Numbered from the stretch's first letter, positions 21,879 through 35,082 are shown. The stretch is 64,000 nucleotides of DNA from Cladocopium goreaui (GCA_947184155.2 CAMXCT020000811.1:122501-186500); one strand, 5' to 3'. Numbers and translations are program-made. Notes: generated from the sequence alone by a model not told the origin.

Positions 21879-21932
21879 CTTTCTTATTGGGCAAGATCTG
21901 CGACCTGGGTGCTCTGGGCGCCCATCCGGGGC
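21879..21932 (-). CDS. Candidate exon, unidentified
   Basis: A 54-bp segment with acceptor TTCCCAGAG and a GC-type donor (AAAG|GCCCCATC). Reads PGWAPRAPRSQILPNKK with split codons at both ends. Phase fits the exon upstream (23188-23289) and also the ZIP N-terminal exon downstream (12294-12344), so it could link the two exon sets. Each match has a one-in-three chance of being accidental. Confidence 0.3.
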
Positions 21933-23187
21933 CTCTGGGAATTGGGTGGGTAACTGGGTGTTTTAAAAGTACCAGAGGGTAAGTGTTTGAGCCCATCTTT
22001 GCCAAAGAATGTCGCTTGGAAAGTCCAACCATCTTCAGTAAAGCATGGTCTTCCTGATTCGGTTGAACATAATCAACCAGATTCCATGGCGAGCTTCGAG
22101 TGTGACAACTCCCAAGGACATTGTTTGATGACAATAGTTAAATCATTGACCCGGGCTCAATGTGGTGTGGGGTGTACCAGGTCATTCTGAATACGGAGTG
22201 CCTGAGCGGCGTCCAAAATCGGGTCTTAAAAAATGGTTCGACTCCCTACAAGCTTTCGCGGGGGGTTTTCGCGGATCTTTCGGGCACACATGTTTTTGCC
22301 TTTGCGGCGACATTTTTTTCGTAATATCGTTCGCCGTGTGAAGCAACCACTCCGAGACATAATTCCCTGGCAAGCGACTTGGAACATGCCCGCAACAACA
22401 AAGGCAGGTTGTGCCAACCTGAAGCTGCCAGGACTGCGAAAAACCCCCCAGGCTCTGCCGGGATGCTCCCCTCCCCATATTTGGTGGCTGCTTCACCCGG
22501 GCAAAAAAAACAAGTCCCTTGAAGATCATCGAAAGTAGGGCTGGCGACTGGAGAATGAGTTTAGACCACCAATCAATCAAGTGTTGAAGCTCTGCCCCTA
22601 TTGGATGGTGGTTAAACCTCCGTATTTGTCGGCAAAATCTGACTGAAACCACAAACCAAACATTTTTTCCAACAACAAACAATGTTCATTGGTTTCTAGT
22701 TTCTACCACTATTTCTGTTGGTTACCCTTTGTTAATTTCACATCGCTATTGAAAGTTAGCATGTCATAGCTGGGTAAATCATCATTTATATATATATATA
22801 TATATCATCCATTTTCATGGGCCATATTATATTCATCCATCTATACCATAGCTATGTTGCATAACCAGAGGGTAAATCCCGAAAGGCCATTTATTTATGG
22901 TGATTATAATTATACTTAGATGAACTTAGATGTGACTTAACCAGTTTTAACCATTATTAACCACTAAAATTCCCTAACTACACCAATATTAACCAGTATT
23001 AACCGTTATTGACCATTATAAATCCCTAACGACACCAATATGAACCAATAATATGAACCGTTATTAACCACTACAAATCCCTAACTACACCAGTATTAAA
23101 CAATATAAACCGATATTAAACACTATAAATCTTCATTGATAACTATTGTTATTAACCACTAAAACTCCCCGATGTTTAATGGTTCAC
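21933..23187. other. Probable intron
   Basis: Contains a GC-richer patch at 22230-22520 open on both strands without decisive splice signals, a half copy of the CCAGAGGGTA palindromic family near 22845-22880, and short AACCAGTATTAACC repeats at about 22930-23150. Confidence 0.4.
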
Positions 23188-23289
23188 CCCATCTTTCCGT
23201 TGACCCCGCCCCTTTCCGCTGCTGGATTCGGACTCCGCACACGCCAAGGGTCTGGCCGATGCGCGTCGCTGCTCCAGTCGATCCAGGGC
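23188..23289 (-). CDS. Candidate exon, unidentified (low in the long gene)
   Basis: A 102-bp open segment with acceptor GGCTTCGTCAG and a GGG|GTGAAC donor. Two frames are plausible. Phase 0 reads ALDRLEQRRASARPLACAES. The frame that fits the upstream exon (two leading bases) reads PGSTGAATRIGQTLGVCGVR. Third-position GC does not separate them clearly. Confidence 0.4.
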
Positions 23290-24205
23290 CTGACGAAGCC
23301 AGTTCGGAAATGGCCGGTTGAACCATCAAAAATAGAGAATTCAATGATTTTTTTGTTGCAGCCTGATACTCTGAGTGCCGCGCGCGAAACTCAGCAAGGT
23401 AATGAAAGCAGAAAGCACAATTAATCAGCGAAAGCAGGAAATGATCCGAGGACAGAGAAAAGAAGATCAATGGACCGACAGGACACACCAGGACCTCTAC
23501 CAGAGGCAGAGGGAGACCCACCCGAATAGCCAATTTGAGCAGAAGAATGAACACTAAGGAAAGTGACTTTGTGAATAGAGACAGGTTTGAACAACCCAAC
23601 AAAACCACTCAACTACTCAACCTCCCAAAATGGAGGTCGCGGAGATTCATGCAATGATGATATGAAGTGAATTTTCCATGGCAGAAACGGCGAAATCGGG
23701 TCGTGAATTGACTCAAAAAATGTTGAAGTTTCTTGCCGTCAACCCACTCGGGTAAATCAGGATAACAACCCACAAAGTCAAAAAACACCAAGACCCATGG
23801 AACTTTAGGCCCTTGTGTCGAAGTCATTCGGGCGAACGGTCCCGTTTTCACACTTGGTCAAAAAAAAATAATGGGCATTTCACTGGGTCTTAACAGGGAT
23901 TTCATGGGGTTTCGCGGATAACGGATGATAAGGGGATATATCTGGCTGAATATTAGCTAATTAAACTGACCGGAAAATAGATGAAACTTGGTGTTTTCTG
24001 AAGGTGGTTGGGAAACAGCTGCAAATGTGGACAAACAATGATTAACAAACACATCAACAAATTGTCAACCATATCCAACCAAGAGCTGGAATCGGAACAA
24101 AATTATGCCCTGAAAATTGAATTTCCTTGGAAGGATAAGCGCTTGGTAGGTGGTTTGGAAACAGAGTTCTTTCGCAATCTTTGGGAAAATCAAACAGATT
24201 TCATT

Positions 24206-24311
24206 TACCCTCTGGTTAGCCATGGAAAATTGCCCATTTATAGATGATTTTTCCATTAAAACTTCCATTTGTGAGGGATTTTCCATGGCTATCTTAAATA
24301 ACCAGATGGTA
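24206..24311. mobile_element. MITE-like palindromic element (TACCCTCTGG family)
   Basis: About 106 bp. TACCCTCTGGTTAGCCATGG at the left is the imperfect reverse complement of CCATGGCTATC...AACCAGATGGTA at the right. GGAAAATTGCCC and the inverted GGGATTTTCC continue the pairing inward, so the whole element can fold into a hairpin. No ORF. Confidence 0.6.
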
Positions 24312-25448
24312 TCATAGCAAAATTCCAGATCTGGAGTCCAGGACAAAAAAGAATGAAGCTGTGTCTGTGTGGCCGCACGAATTGTATTATCAATCCTGCA
24401 TCTACCTACTGTCCTTGCCCACTTCCCGTATATTTCGGTCCCGGCGACGAAACGGGTGCGTCAACCAATGCCAGAAGTAGAACCACAGGTTTTCTCATCC
24501 CGGCTCTTGGTATGTTACCATCAATTTTCAACTCGGGCAGGTTGAGCTCTCCGGCTCAAGGCCTCATTTTAAGTGGCCCAAAAGGTGACAAACTAAATCC
24601 ACTAATCAATCCATGTTTGTTAGAAAAGACTCCACTTAAAAATGGATGGTTTGGTTTGGTACAATGTACAAAGTGCAAAAAACCTCTGCGCCCAAAAAAG
24701 ATGTTGGCTCTATGATTGGATTTACCAGTCAATCCCATTTCTGGTGAGTCCTGAACTAAACGGTATAATTACCACAAACCATGCCCAATGCCATAAACCA
24801 TACCCAATGACTTATCAGAAATGTATGCTATGAACTTATATAAACCATCCCAATGGCAGCTGCTTTTTCACATTTAAGATCGAAAATGATGCTATGCCAG
24901 GTGTAACTAAAATCCACTAGAACCTCATGTGTCCCCTGTTTTAAAGTTGTTTTTATTCATGGATCTAGATAAATCATATTAATTCACCTACCTAAAGAGT
25001 TTGGATCGCCAAATACATATCACCATGTATCCCATTATATGTATTCATATTTATCCCATCATATCAATTCACATATCCATTCATGTATATATATATATCA
25101 AACATATATCCCCATGATATTAATCACCATTGTACCGCTATCCTTTTTTCAGATCACCATGCCCCATGAAATCCTGCCATTTCCAAAGATATCCCATAGA
25201 TACCTCCATTATATCCCCATGTTTGTTGGTGATAAGCACCCCTTTACAATCCTTAATTTACCCATTCGGGTTATGAAAAATACACCCATTGTCAATGGTT
25301 GGTTGGTTGTTGCTTAATATACCCAATAATGGTTGCGAAAATTGATATATATATATATATATGTGTGTGTGTATACATATATATATATACATATTATATA
25401 TATACCCATTACTGGTTGGTTACACCATGGGCTCAACTCCGAGTTCAC

Positions 25449-25507
25449 CCAACATCGCCTCCTCACAGTCGCCGTTCAGCTTCAGGGCCTTGTCCCCGCG
25501 CCCACGC
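25449..25507 (-). CDS. Exon of the long unidentified gene
   Basis: 59 bp with acceptor GCTCCTGAG and donor TTGG|GTGAAC. After one split-codon base it reads RGRGDKALKLNGDCEEAML with high third-position GC. The leading G pairs with the two bases left by 27498-27568. Confidence 0.5.
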
Positions 25508-25639
25508 CTCAGGAGCCCGGGGCCCGCCCTCCCATGACTTGGGGGCAGAAACATAAATCAAAAGAAGACTGAGATGCTTCATCTATGTAGCGACTGTAAT
25601 GTACTGTGCTGTACTGCAGTTCGTATGTATGCATGTCAT

Positions 25640-26790
25640 GTAGTGTAGGTAGGTAGCTTAGGTAGCTTAGGTAGCTTAGGTAGCTTAGGTAGCTTAGGTA
25701 GCTTAGGTAGCTTAGGTAGGTTTGGTAAGGTTAGGTAAGGTTAGGTAAGGTTAGGTAAGGTTAGGTAAGGTTAGGTAAGGTCAGGTAAGGTTAGGTAAGG
25801 TTAGGTTAGGTAAGGTAGGTAAGGTAGGTAAGGTAGGTAAGGTAGGTAAGGTAGGTAAGGTAGGTAAGGTAGGTAAGGTAGGTAGGTAGGGAGGTAGGCA
25901 GGCAGGCAGGCAGGGTAGGCAGGGTAGGTAGGGTAGGTAGAGTAGGTAGGGTAGGTAGGGTAGGTAGGGTAGGTGGGGTAGGTGGGGTAGGTGGGGTAGG
26001 TGGGGTAGGTGGGGTACGTGGGGTACGTGGAGTAGGTGGGGTAGGTGGGGTAGGTGGGGTAGGTGGGTTAGGTACGGTTAGGTAAGGTTAGGTAAGCTTA
26101 GGTAAGCTGAGGTAAGCTTAGGTAAGCTTAGGTAAGCTTAGGTAAGCTTAGGTAAGCTTGGGTAAGCTTGGGTAAGCTTAGGTAAGCTTGGGTAAGCTTA
26201 GGTAAGCTTAGGTAAGGTTAGGTAAGCTTAGGTAAGCTTAGGTAAGCTTAGGTAAGCTTAGGTAAGCTTAGGTAAGCTTAGGTAAGCTTAGGTAAGCTTA
26301 GGTAAGCTTAGGTAAGGTTAGGTAAGGTTAGGTAAGGTTAGGTAAGGTTTGGTAAGGTTTGGTAAGGTTAGGTAAGGTTTGGTAAGGTTAGGTAAGGCTA
26401 GGTAAGGCTAGGTAAGGTTAGGTAAGGTTAGGTAAGGCTAGGTAAGGCTAGGTAAGGTTAGGTAGATTAGGTAGGTTAGGTAGGTTAGGTAGGTTAGGTA
26501 GGTTAGGTAGGTTAGGTAGGTTAGGTAGGTTAGGTAGGTTAGGTAGGTAAGGTAGGTAAGGTAGGTAAGGTAGGTAAGGTAGGTAAGGTAAGGAAGGTAA
26601 GGTAGGTAAGGTAGGTAAGATAGGTAGGGTAGGTAGGGTAGGTAGGGTAGGTGGGCAGGTGGGTAGGTAAGGTAAGGTAAGGTAAGGTAAGGTAAGGTAA
26701 GGTAAGGTAAGGTAAGGTAAGGTAAGGTAAGGTAAGGTAAGGTAAGGTAAGGTAAGGGTAGGTAGGTAGGTAGGTAGGCAGGTATATATG
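25640..26790. repeat. GGTAAG minisatellite, about 1.15 kb
   Basis: Blocks of TAGCTTAGG, GGTAAGGTTA, GTAGGTAAG, GTGGGGTAG, GGTAAGCTTA and finally (GGTAA)n follow each other, so the array is a patchwork of related 5-11 bp units. It is strictly purine-rich on the plus strand. Its long minus-strand frames (LTLPYLTLPYLT and similar) are artefacts. Confidence 0.95.
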
Positions 26791-27497
26791 CAGTGTATAA
26801 ATCCGCCGACCCCGCTTGCAGCAGGGGGAGCGCGTCAGAGAAGACATTACAAGCAGCCAGTGGCAAGAAATGATGACACAGCAAACTGTAAGAGCCAGAG
26901 AGAGGGGAGCAGACAAAGAAGAAAGCAAGGAGCAAGAGCAAGCGAGCAAGGCGGAAACAAAAGAGATAAGGAAGACGAAAGCAAGGCGACGGACAGCAGC
27001 ATTTTTTCTGGTACTTTGATGGTGAAATACCAGAGGCATTTCCCCAGACCCCTTGACATCGCCTTCTCTCCAGAATGAACTTTGTCACCGTGGCCGCCAG
27101 CGACAGCCTTTGATGCACCTGGACGGAGGCATAACCATAAGAACCAATCGAGTTATAAATTGTCATAAATAGAATATATTATAACCAACAATTACTATTA
27201 CAGTAAAACTAATTGGTTATAACCATAATAGATTAATCCATCATTAATAACCATAATCAGTTATAAAATTATGAGTAGTACTACTAACCAGTTTCAGTAG
27301 TACTAATTATTGCTAAATATTAGTAGTACTACAAACTAATAAAATAATTAGCAATAATGAGTCCAAGTATCATCATCAATATTTTCTTTAGAGTTCAAGA
27401 TATTTGCTCGGGCGAGATATTCGTACCATCAGTCTGGATATACTCCTGGGATCTTATAATAAATCTCAACCAAGCTGAAGGCCATTGGTAACTTCAC
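26791..27497. other. Intron sequence, no gene seen
   Basis: A GC-rich stretch at 26805-27060 rich in AGAGAGCAAG-type purines is open on plus (Arg/Lys/Glu-rich) and minus (Leu/Ser-rich). It lacks a convincing acceptor-donor pair and looks like decayed simple repeat. ATAAATCCGCCGACCCCG at 26797-26814 recurs at 36986-37003. Confidence 0.35.
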
Positions 27498-27568
27498 CAA
27501 CATTCATGGCTAGGCTTAAAGGATTCAACGGCGGAAAGTGCGTGTTCCCACTTGGATGCGCATCCCAG
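27498..27568 (-). CDS. Exon of the long unidentified gene
   Basis: 71 bp with acceptor ACTTACGAG and donor TTG|GTGAAG. Reads LGCASKWEHALSAVESF and on to PSHEC. The spacing W-x-x-AL-x-x-x is reminiscent of one helix pair of a PPR repeat, but a single motif is not enough to assign that family. Phase fits both neighbours. Confidence 0.45.
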
Positions 27569-28517
27569 CTCGTAAGTGGTCCTTAACCATACTCACGCAG
27601 CACCCCAGTCATACAATCAGTACATATACGGGGGGATAGTCCCTTTATGTATATAATATATATATATATATTATTCATGTATATATATATATATTATTCA
27701 TGTATCCGTTTATGTATCTATTTATGTTTTTATGCATTTATTTATTTACTTTATTCATTAAGTTATTTATTTATTCAATGTTGTAATTTGTTTGTTAATC
27801 TATTTATACATGTATGTAGTATGTGTTATTCACCAGTCACTAAAAGGGATGCAAAGGTGTCTCCAAAAATTGGAAACCCCTCAGTTTCATCCGTCTAGAT
27901 TGCTCATGATTCCCCCGAAAGTCTCACTATGTCAATAGCATAACTTGAGGTACACCACATTTCTGGACAACCCCATATTATATTCTGAGTCACAATAGTC
28001 ATATATAATCATATATGTATATATCCTCATTCAACCCCCATGCAATCCCCATGGTCCATGAAATGCTTGGTGTCATTTCCACATAGGTTTATCTGAAAAT
28101 ATGGTACACCGCATGTGCTGTTTAAAGACCATTGTTGCCATTGAATTTGCCAGCAAATCCCTTGCTAAATAATCAACTATCATACTACCTTGTTAGTTAT
28201 ATTCCCATTCTACAGTAATCCCTTTGTTGGTTATTGTCGCTTCTCTATCCTATGATCTCCTCATTTTTGTTGCTTGCACCCGCCATGTTCCATCTGCTTG
28301 GTGTTCTTCCAATCCCTTCCCCCCTTCCCCCTAGTGTTGGACATTCCCATCATATCCCCATTGTCTCACCATTTTTCCGAGTTACAAGCTCAAAACCTCC
28401 ATTGATGGGGGATTTCCCATTGCCACGTTTGATTACCGGAGGGTCCGGAGGGTAATTCCCTGCTTTTTCATGGCAAATCTACCCCACATCCTCCAATGGC
28501 GTAATGTCGGCCCTCGC

Positions 28518-28556
28518 CTCCGCAATGCGCTCGGCATGCGCCAGGAGCTCTTCCGC
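28518..28556 (-). CDS. Exon of the long unidentified gene
   Basis: 39 bp, exactly 13 codons (AEELLAHAERIAE), acceptor ACGAAGAG, GC-type donor (GAG|GCGAGG). Strong alpha-helical pattern and very high GC against an AT-rich intron background. Confidence 0.55.
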
Positions 28557-29773
28557 CTCTTCGTGTGGATATCCCATACTTAGTTCACAACAATTGTCTC
28601 ATGGTATTGATACTTGGATGAGACTACAACAAAGAAACCACCTGCTTATCAGCGCTTGAGAAGAAGAAGAAGAAGAAGAAATGTAGTGAGAGGATTTGGA
28701 AACGAGAAATTCCGTTGATGCCCTACATGCAAAATGGCCCTAGCTGGCTCTCACCGGGGAATGAAAAATCTCAAATTTACATCCTCACGGAAATATACAG
28801 TGATCTTGGATCATGCTTGGAGATTGGCTGGGAAGATGAATTTCACTGCAGCAATGTGAAGTAGAGATGGCAATAGTATTGCCAATAGAGTCAAATTCCC
28901 CTATTGGATGATTATAATCCACAATATGTTGGGTAGTATAATCCCCTATAATCATCAACCAATAGGGGTTTTGAACACTGCTCAAATGGGAACTAAAGCA
29001 GCAAGAATTGAGATGACCGTGCCGGTGAGACCTCAGTCAGTTGCCGGGAGGCATCTTCGTAGCATCCAAAATGGACCAGGCGTATACCTTGCAACAGGGC
29101 GTTCCCACACTAGGAAAAATGAGGATGTACAGGGGATGTGATGGATATATGGTGTATGCGAAGACAGCGTATACCCCAAGTTTGCCAGCTTGTTGGGCTA
29201 GTACATCATCAGCAACATGGGTATACTTTGGGATGATCTCATCCGCATATACCCACATGAACAGGAGGATGTGCTCCAATATTAATGCTCCAAAGGTTAT
29301 ACATTGTGCCTACATAATCATACATATACATATATCATGTATAATCATGTATACATATCCACAATATAAATATCTATATATATATATACTATATAAATTA
29401 CATGTAACATGTAAAGATAATCAATATATCTGGATAAATCTAAACATAAGTTCAATCTGAAAAGTTCGGCCATATGGGGATGATTCCCCCCATACTTGGG
29501 CCAAACATCTCCCAACTTGTGCGGGGGAATTACGTGTCATTACCATGGTTATATCAATGGTTTCTCCATTAAAAACCAGTAATGTTAGCATTCTTAAGTA
29601 GCATGGAAAATCATTACTCATTGTTAACCCATCTCAACCATGAAGTAATACAACCATGGATATGTTAACCATGGGATCAAACATCCCTAAGTAGCATTTG
29701 ATCATATCAAGCATGAATAATCCCAACTAAGTTAACTACACCCCTAAGCGCAGCATTTCTGGTGACATCACTC

Positions 29774-29815
29774 GCCTTTGGTCAGAAGGCGATCTGCAGC
29801 GGCTTCGAGGGTTTC
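29774..29815 (-). CDS. Exon of the long unidentified gene
   Basis: 42 bp, 14 codons (ETLEAAADRLLTKG), acceptor TCCTAGCAG. The donor is read as GA-type (GGC|GAGTGA) because that keeps phase with the next exon. A GC-type donor two bases earlier (AAAG|GCGAGT) would break phase. Confidence 0.5.
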
Positions 29816-30229
29816 CTGCTAGGACTGCTTGGCGGAGTGCGTACACCTAGTTGGATTCCCTAGGTATACGTGTATATATAATTATATAAATATATGTATA
29901 TATACATTCATTATTATTACTATATATATATACGAATTATACAAACATACATAAATATATTTATATATTATTACAGATATGTTCATACAAATATATTCAA
30001 TATAGGTATGATAATATAAGCCACGGATCGCGAATGAAATAATTTATAACTTCAGAGACCGGACGGAAAAATGGGAGATTCTTGGGGTATCCAATGTTTT
30101 CTCAAAGCCATATTTCAACCGGAAGGGTTCCAAACTCAAACTCAAACCCATAGAGTTGAAGCCTTCATCTCCAGAAATGATTCAAACATCAGACATAAAT
30201 CCGCGTAAATATGTATCTGTATATATATA

Positions 30230-31200
30230 TATACACACATACATACATACATACATACATACATACATACATACATACATACATACATACATACATACAT
30301 ACATACATACATTACATACATACATACATTACATTACATACATACATACATTACATACATACATACATAAATACATACATACATACATACTAACATACAT
30401 ACATACTAACATACATAACATACATAACATACATAACATACATAACATACATAACATACATAACATACATAACATACATTACATACATTACATACATTAC
30501 ATACATTACATACATTACATACATTACATACATTACATACATTACCTACATTACATACATTACATACATAACATACAATACATACATTACATACATTACA
30601 TACATTACATACATTACATACATTACATACATTACATACATTACATACATTACATACATTACATACATTACATGCATTACATGCATTACATGTATTGCAT
30701 ACATTACATACATTACAATCATTACATACATTACATACATTACATTACATTACATATAATACATACATTACATACATTACATACATTACAGACATTACAT
30801 ACATTACATACATTACATACATTACATACATTACACACCTTACACACCTTACACACATTACACACATTACACACATTACACACATTACACACATTACACA
30901 CATTACACACATTACACACATTACACACATTACAGACATTACAGACATTACATACATTACATACATTACATACATTACATACATTACATACATTACATAC
31001 ATTACATACATTCCATACATTCCATACATTCCATACATTCCATACATTCCATACATTCCATACATACCATACATACCATACATACCATACATACCATACA
31101 TACCATACATACCATACATACCATTACATTACATTACATACCACTACATACCATTACATTACATTACATTACATTACATTACATACATACATACATATAT
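30230..31200. repeat. TACA / TACATTACA microsatellite array
   Basis: Nearly 1 kb of (ACAT)n grading into (ACATACATT)n, with local variants ACACACATT, CATTCCATA and CATACCATA forming homogeneous sub-blocks. Sub-blocks of a variant repeated many times point to local expansion by slippage or unequal exchange. It creates a 403-codon spurious open frame. Confidence 0.95.
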
Positions 31201-31947
31201 ATATATATATCATATGTCTGTTTACAGCACATCTCACTGGACGGGCCTTCGGCCTTCGCCTGCCACTGCCAGGGCTCCAGGCAGAGTCGCTTCCATGTCG
31301 ATTTGCTCCCCATGGTGGCGAACTTTCTGAGATCTTTTTGGGGAGCAAAGTGCAAAAACCATGGTGAATTCCTGGTGAATCGATGTTCATTGACCCACAA
31401 AAAAAATGTTCATTCAAAAATTGATGTGAAAAAATGGTGAATACCAATGTCTGAAAAATTGATGTTCATTGACCCACAAAAATAACCTACATGGGGAGAT
31501 ACCCCACAGAATTGGACCTGTTCTTGGCTCCGACAGGAACAGGAACACGGAATGGTTTCATAAATGTTATGCCTGTAGCTCTTAGCATTTATCATAAAGT
31601 TACATGATGTGACAATATCTCCTCTATACCCTTGGCAAATGTGAGAGGTTGTGCACTCTGCAGATGCCATTGTTTGCTTCGTGATTTTGCGGCCCGAACC
31701 ACATCATCTTGCCATGGAAATAAGTTTGCTTCGTGGCTGAGCCAAAAAGAAAGGCAGGGTCATGCTCTGAAATTTTGATGGCCTACGAGGGGTTACCAAA
31801 AGACGGTAGAAAAGTCCATCACTCTGCATGTTTATCATGATTTTGTGCAAACTATTGGACATGTTACCTTTCAACCGTGTTCTTTTGCACGCTGTAGCAT
31901 CCAGCTTCAGCTACCGCAAAATCTTATGGTTAAGAAGCTATACAGTA

Positions 31948-32047
31948 NNNNNNNNNNNNNNNNNNNNNNNNNNNNNNNNNNNNNNNNNNNNNNNNNNNNN
32001 NNNNNNNNNNNNNNNNNNNNNNNNNNNNNNNNNNNNNNNNNNNNNNN
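31948..32047. other. Assembly gap (100 N)
   Basis: Exactly 100 Ns, the usual placeholder for a gap of unknown size. The right edge enters (CATA)n directly, so the gap probably hides more microsatellite. Confidence 0.99.
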
Positions 32048-32603
32048 CATACATACATACATACATACATACATACATACATACATACTAACATACATAA
32101 CATACATTACATACATAACATACATTACATACATAACATACATTACATACATTACATACATTACATACATTACATACATTACATACATTACATACATTAC
32201 ATACATTACATACATTACATACATTACATACATTACATACATTACATACATTACATACATTACATACATTACATACATTACATACATTACACTACATTAC
32301 ATACATTACATACATTACATACATTACATACATTACATACATTACACTACATTACACTACATTACATTACATTACATTCATACATTACATACATTACATA
32401 CATTACATACATTACATACATTACATACATTACATACATACATTACATACATACATTACATACATACATTACATACATACATTACATACATACATTACAT
32501 ACATACATTACATACATACATTACATACATACATTACATACATACATTACATACATACATACATACATCCATCCATCCATCCATCCATACATACATACAT
32601 ACA

Positions 32604-32634
<31 letters not shown>

Positions 32635-32695
32635 CATACATACATTAATTACATTAGATTACATTACATTACATTACATACATACATACATTATA
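32048..32695. repeat. TACA / TACATTACA microsatellite array, right of gap
   Basis: Same unit family as 30230-31200, ending in (CATC)n and (TACA)n near 32565-32640. It may be the far side of one large array or an independent expansion. Confidence 0.95.
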
Positions 32696-33534
32696 TATAT
32701 ATATGTTGTGGGAGGCTTTAACAGACCACTATTTATGCTGCAGTGTGCCCAGCAGCATCATGGTGACTTCGGGCAGTGAGGCTCTCACAGTTCATCATGT
32801 TTTCCCTTCTTTGACACTTCAGAATCGCTGTTTTGCTGACAAAATAGCCATAAATCAGGGTAGATAATGATAATTATAATATGTTACCAACCTGAAAGAA
32901 GGCGAATTTCTTTCGCCTTATGCTCGTCAGCACCCTGCCAGATTCGGCCAAGTGAAAGCTGATAGAAAGTGAAAAGACAAGAAAGTCGAAGGAATGGTTA
33001 CCGCAAGGTTACCGCAATTCTACCATCTTTGCAAATGGGCCACCACAGACTCCTCCTTGGGCAATGGACAGCTCTGAGTATGTCCAAGCCCCCAAATCTG
33101 GCAAGGCAAACTTCCGATCGGGAAAAAAACCATGGCACCCCAAAATTCCTTCAACATTTGTTGTTTATGAAGTGTTCTTGGGTCCCACCTGATGCTGGAC
33201 ACTTACCCGGAAACCAGCCAGATGGCATACAGTGACTTATCTACTCAATGACCTGTTTTAGGACTTTTGAAGGGCTGAGGCTGATTTAGACCCTTGACTC
33301 CCTCCCCAGATCATCTGCGAATAATATCAACGTCTCGTGTTAATGGATGGATGAATGAAAAAAGAAATGAATAAATGCAAAGATCATAGATGAAGGAAAA
33401 ACATATACTGTATGTATAGGCAAATAAACGGATATGCACAAATAGATGTTTGATAAATCATTGACAATGGTATACAATAGTAATATCCGATTTATCCAAT
33501 AACAAATCAAAATCTTCTAGTTGGACATCCGATC

Positions 33535-33579
33535 CCTCAGCACTTCCAGCCTCGCCATCCAGTTGTTGAGCAGCGGCAT
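33535..33579 (-). CDS. Exon of the long unidentified gene
   Basis: 45 bp, 15 codons (MPLLNNWMARLEVLR), acceptor CACACTGAG, GA-type donor (AGG|GATCGG). Codon third positions are almost all G or C. Confidence 0.55.
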
Positions 33580-34031
33580 CTCAGTGTGCCGTTGCTGTCA
33601 TGATCATCACTATAAATCCACTATAAAACAATAGTAATCAATGGTGATTTATAGTATATGATGATCATCACTATAGATTTTATAAATCGTCTATAAATAC
33701 TATAAATAGTGATTCTTACATAGTTCCATGGTACTAAATAGTCGTCAAATCCACTGCTTGTGATTCTTTGTCGTCGAAATCACTATAAACCATTCCACAA
33801 TCCAAATTATTCAAGCCCGTTGAATGGCTCCATGCTCGGGAGATAAGTTTAGGCCTAGGTGGTAGATGATTTTGATCCAAAAAAAAACTTGATGGATAGC
33901 ATCCCTAGTGTCTTTTCCAGACACCTGATGAAACTGCTAATTTGAAGCAACAAGAAAAAAAAACGCGGCATTAGGTTCACCGCATCATCCACATCAAAAC
34001 CACCAGGCTCCGCACTCAACAAGTGTGACGC

Positions 34032-34070
34032 CTGCGCTTTGCCGCGCTTTCCGGCATAGAGTTCCGCGTC
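34032..34070 (-). CDS. Exon of the long unidentified gene
   Basis: 39 bp, 13 codons (DAELYAGKRGKAQ), acceptor TGGTTGGAG, GC-type donor (CAG|GCGTCA). Phase 0 at both ends, matching the exons on either side. Confidence 0.5.
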
Positions 34071-35034
34071 CTCCAACCAGTTCGGGGGTGCCATGGGGAA
34101 AAAACACTGATCAAATGGGGCGGTCATCCAATCACTAGGGATGGCTTCTATTCGACAGATCGATAGATAAGAAACATGGATGAACGTAAGAAACATACGA
34201 TAAAATACGATGAGATCAGATAAGACAAGATAAGGGATGACAAAAAGATAAGAATAGATTGTAATTGTTTACAAAGAAACTAAAAGATACAGAAAGATAA
34301 AATAAGCTATGAAAAGATAAGATAAGAGTAGAGTAGGGTAGGCTACATTGATTAGATTCGATTAGATTAGAGTGGAAGAGGATATATTGCATACAACAAG
34401 ATTAGATATTAGATCAGATTGAGATTGAGAAAGGTTTGTATATATATATACATATGATTTCTGCGCTCACAAACTACAAGAAAAGCTTTCGCCACAGCGA
34501 AGCGGCTTTCAGCATGGTGAAAAACCTTGCAAAGTAGCGTGACATCTTGTGTTTATGCAATTCGTTCTGAACGTTATTGCAATCCGCCCACCTCATATGT
34601 ACCACAACCAAAGAAAAAGATGAACAACAATTGACCTCAAAAACACCAGTGCGGTTTTGCCTGCTAGCATATACATATTGTATTATATACACATAATGGT
34701 TACTCATAATATCATGTAATTATATATACACACTACATATTGTATACACATGCAAGACCCCTATTCACTTGGGCATGACCATCAACATTCAAACTGGAAA
34801 ATCCATCCCTGTTTCGAACACGGTACATGTTTCGGGTGTTTTTGGTGGGAATTTGAGTGTGCTGGTAACTTGAGGCATAGGCCACACAAGCGATGATGGA
34901 ATGGATGCGAAGAGATAATTGGGATCGCAAAATTGGGGACCCAACAAAACTTCCTGTTTTCAGCTTGTTCAATTACAAGACCGAGAACTTATGTCGGATA
35001 AATCCTCCGAAAAAAGGGTGAGTCCGGGTGAGTC

Positions 35035-35082
35035 CTTCAGCCACAGGCCCAGCACCCCCGACTTGCTCCACTCCAGCATCTC
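35035..35082 (-). CDS. Exon of the long unidentified gene
   Basis: 48 bp, 16 codons (EMLEWSKSGVLGLWLK) with a good acceptor (TTTACTTCCAG). The donor is read as GA-type (AAG|GACTCA). Two tandem GACTCACCC copies follow, so the real cut could be nine bases later. Confidence 0.55.

Larger units (their letters stand above)
29816..33534. other. 3.7-kb intron with TACA arrays and assembly gap
   Basis: Holds AT-rich sequence (29870-30010), two TACA/TTACA arrays, unique non-coding sequence at 31205-31945 and 32700-33530, and the N gap. No exon-like island stands out, though a GC-rich stretch at 31240-31320 (open on both strands) was considered. Confidence 0.5.

Noticed and set aside
26438..27166. 242-codon minus-strand ORF
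   Set aside because: It is mainly LTLPYLTLPYLT from the GGTAAG array plus a low-complexity tail.
30156..31367. 403-codon plus-strand ORF and its antisense frames
   Set aside because: The sequence is periodic HTYIHTYIH/ITYITYIT from TACA repeats; unit length fixes openness, not selection.
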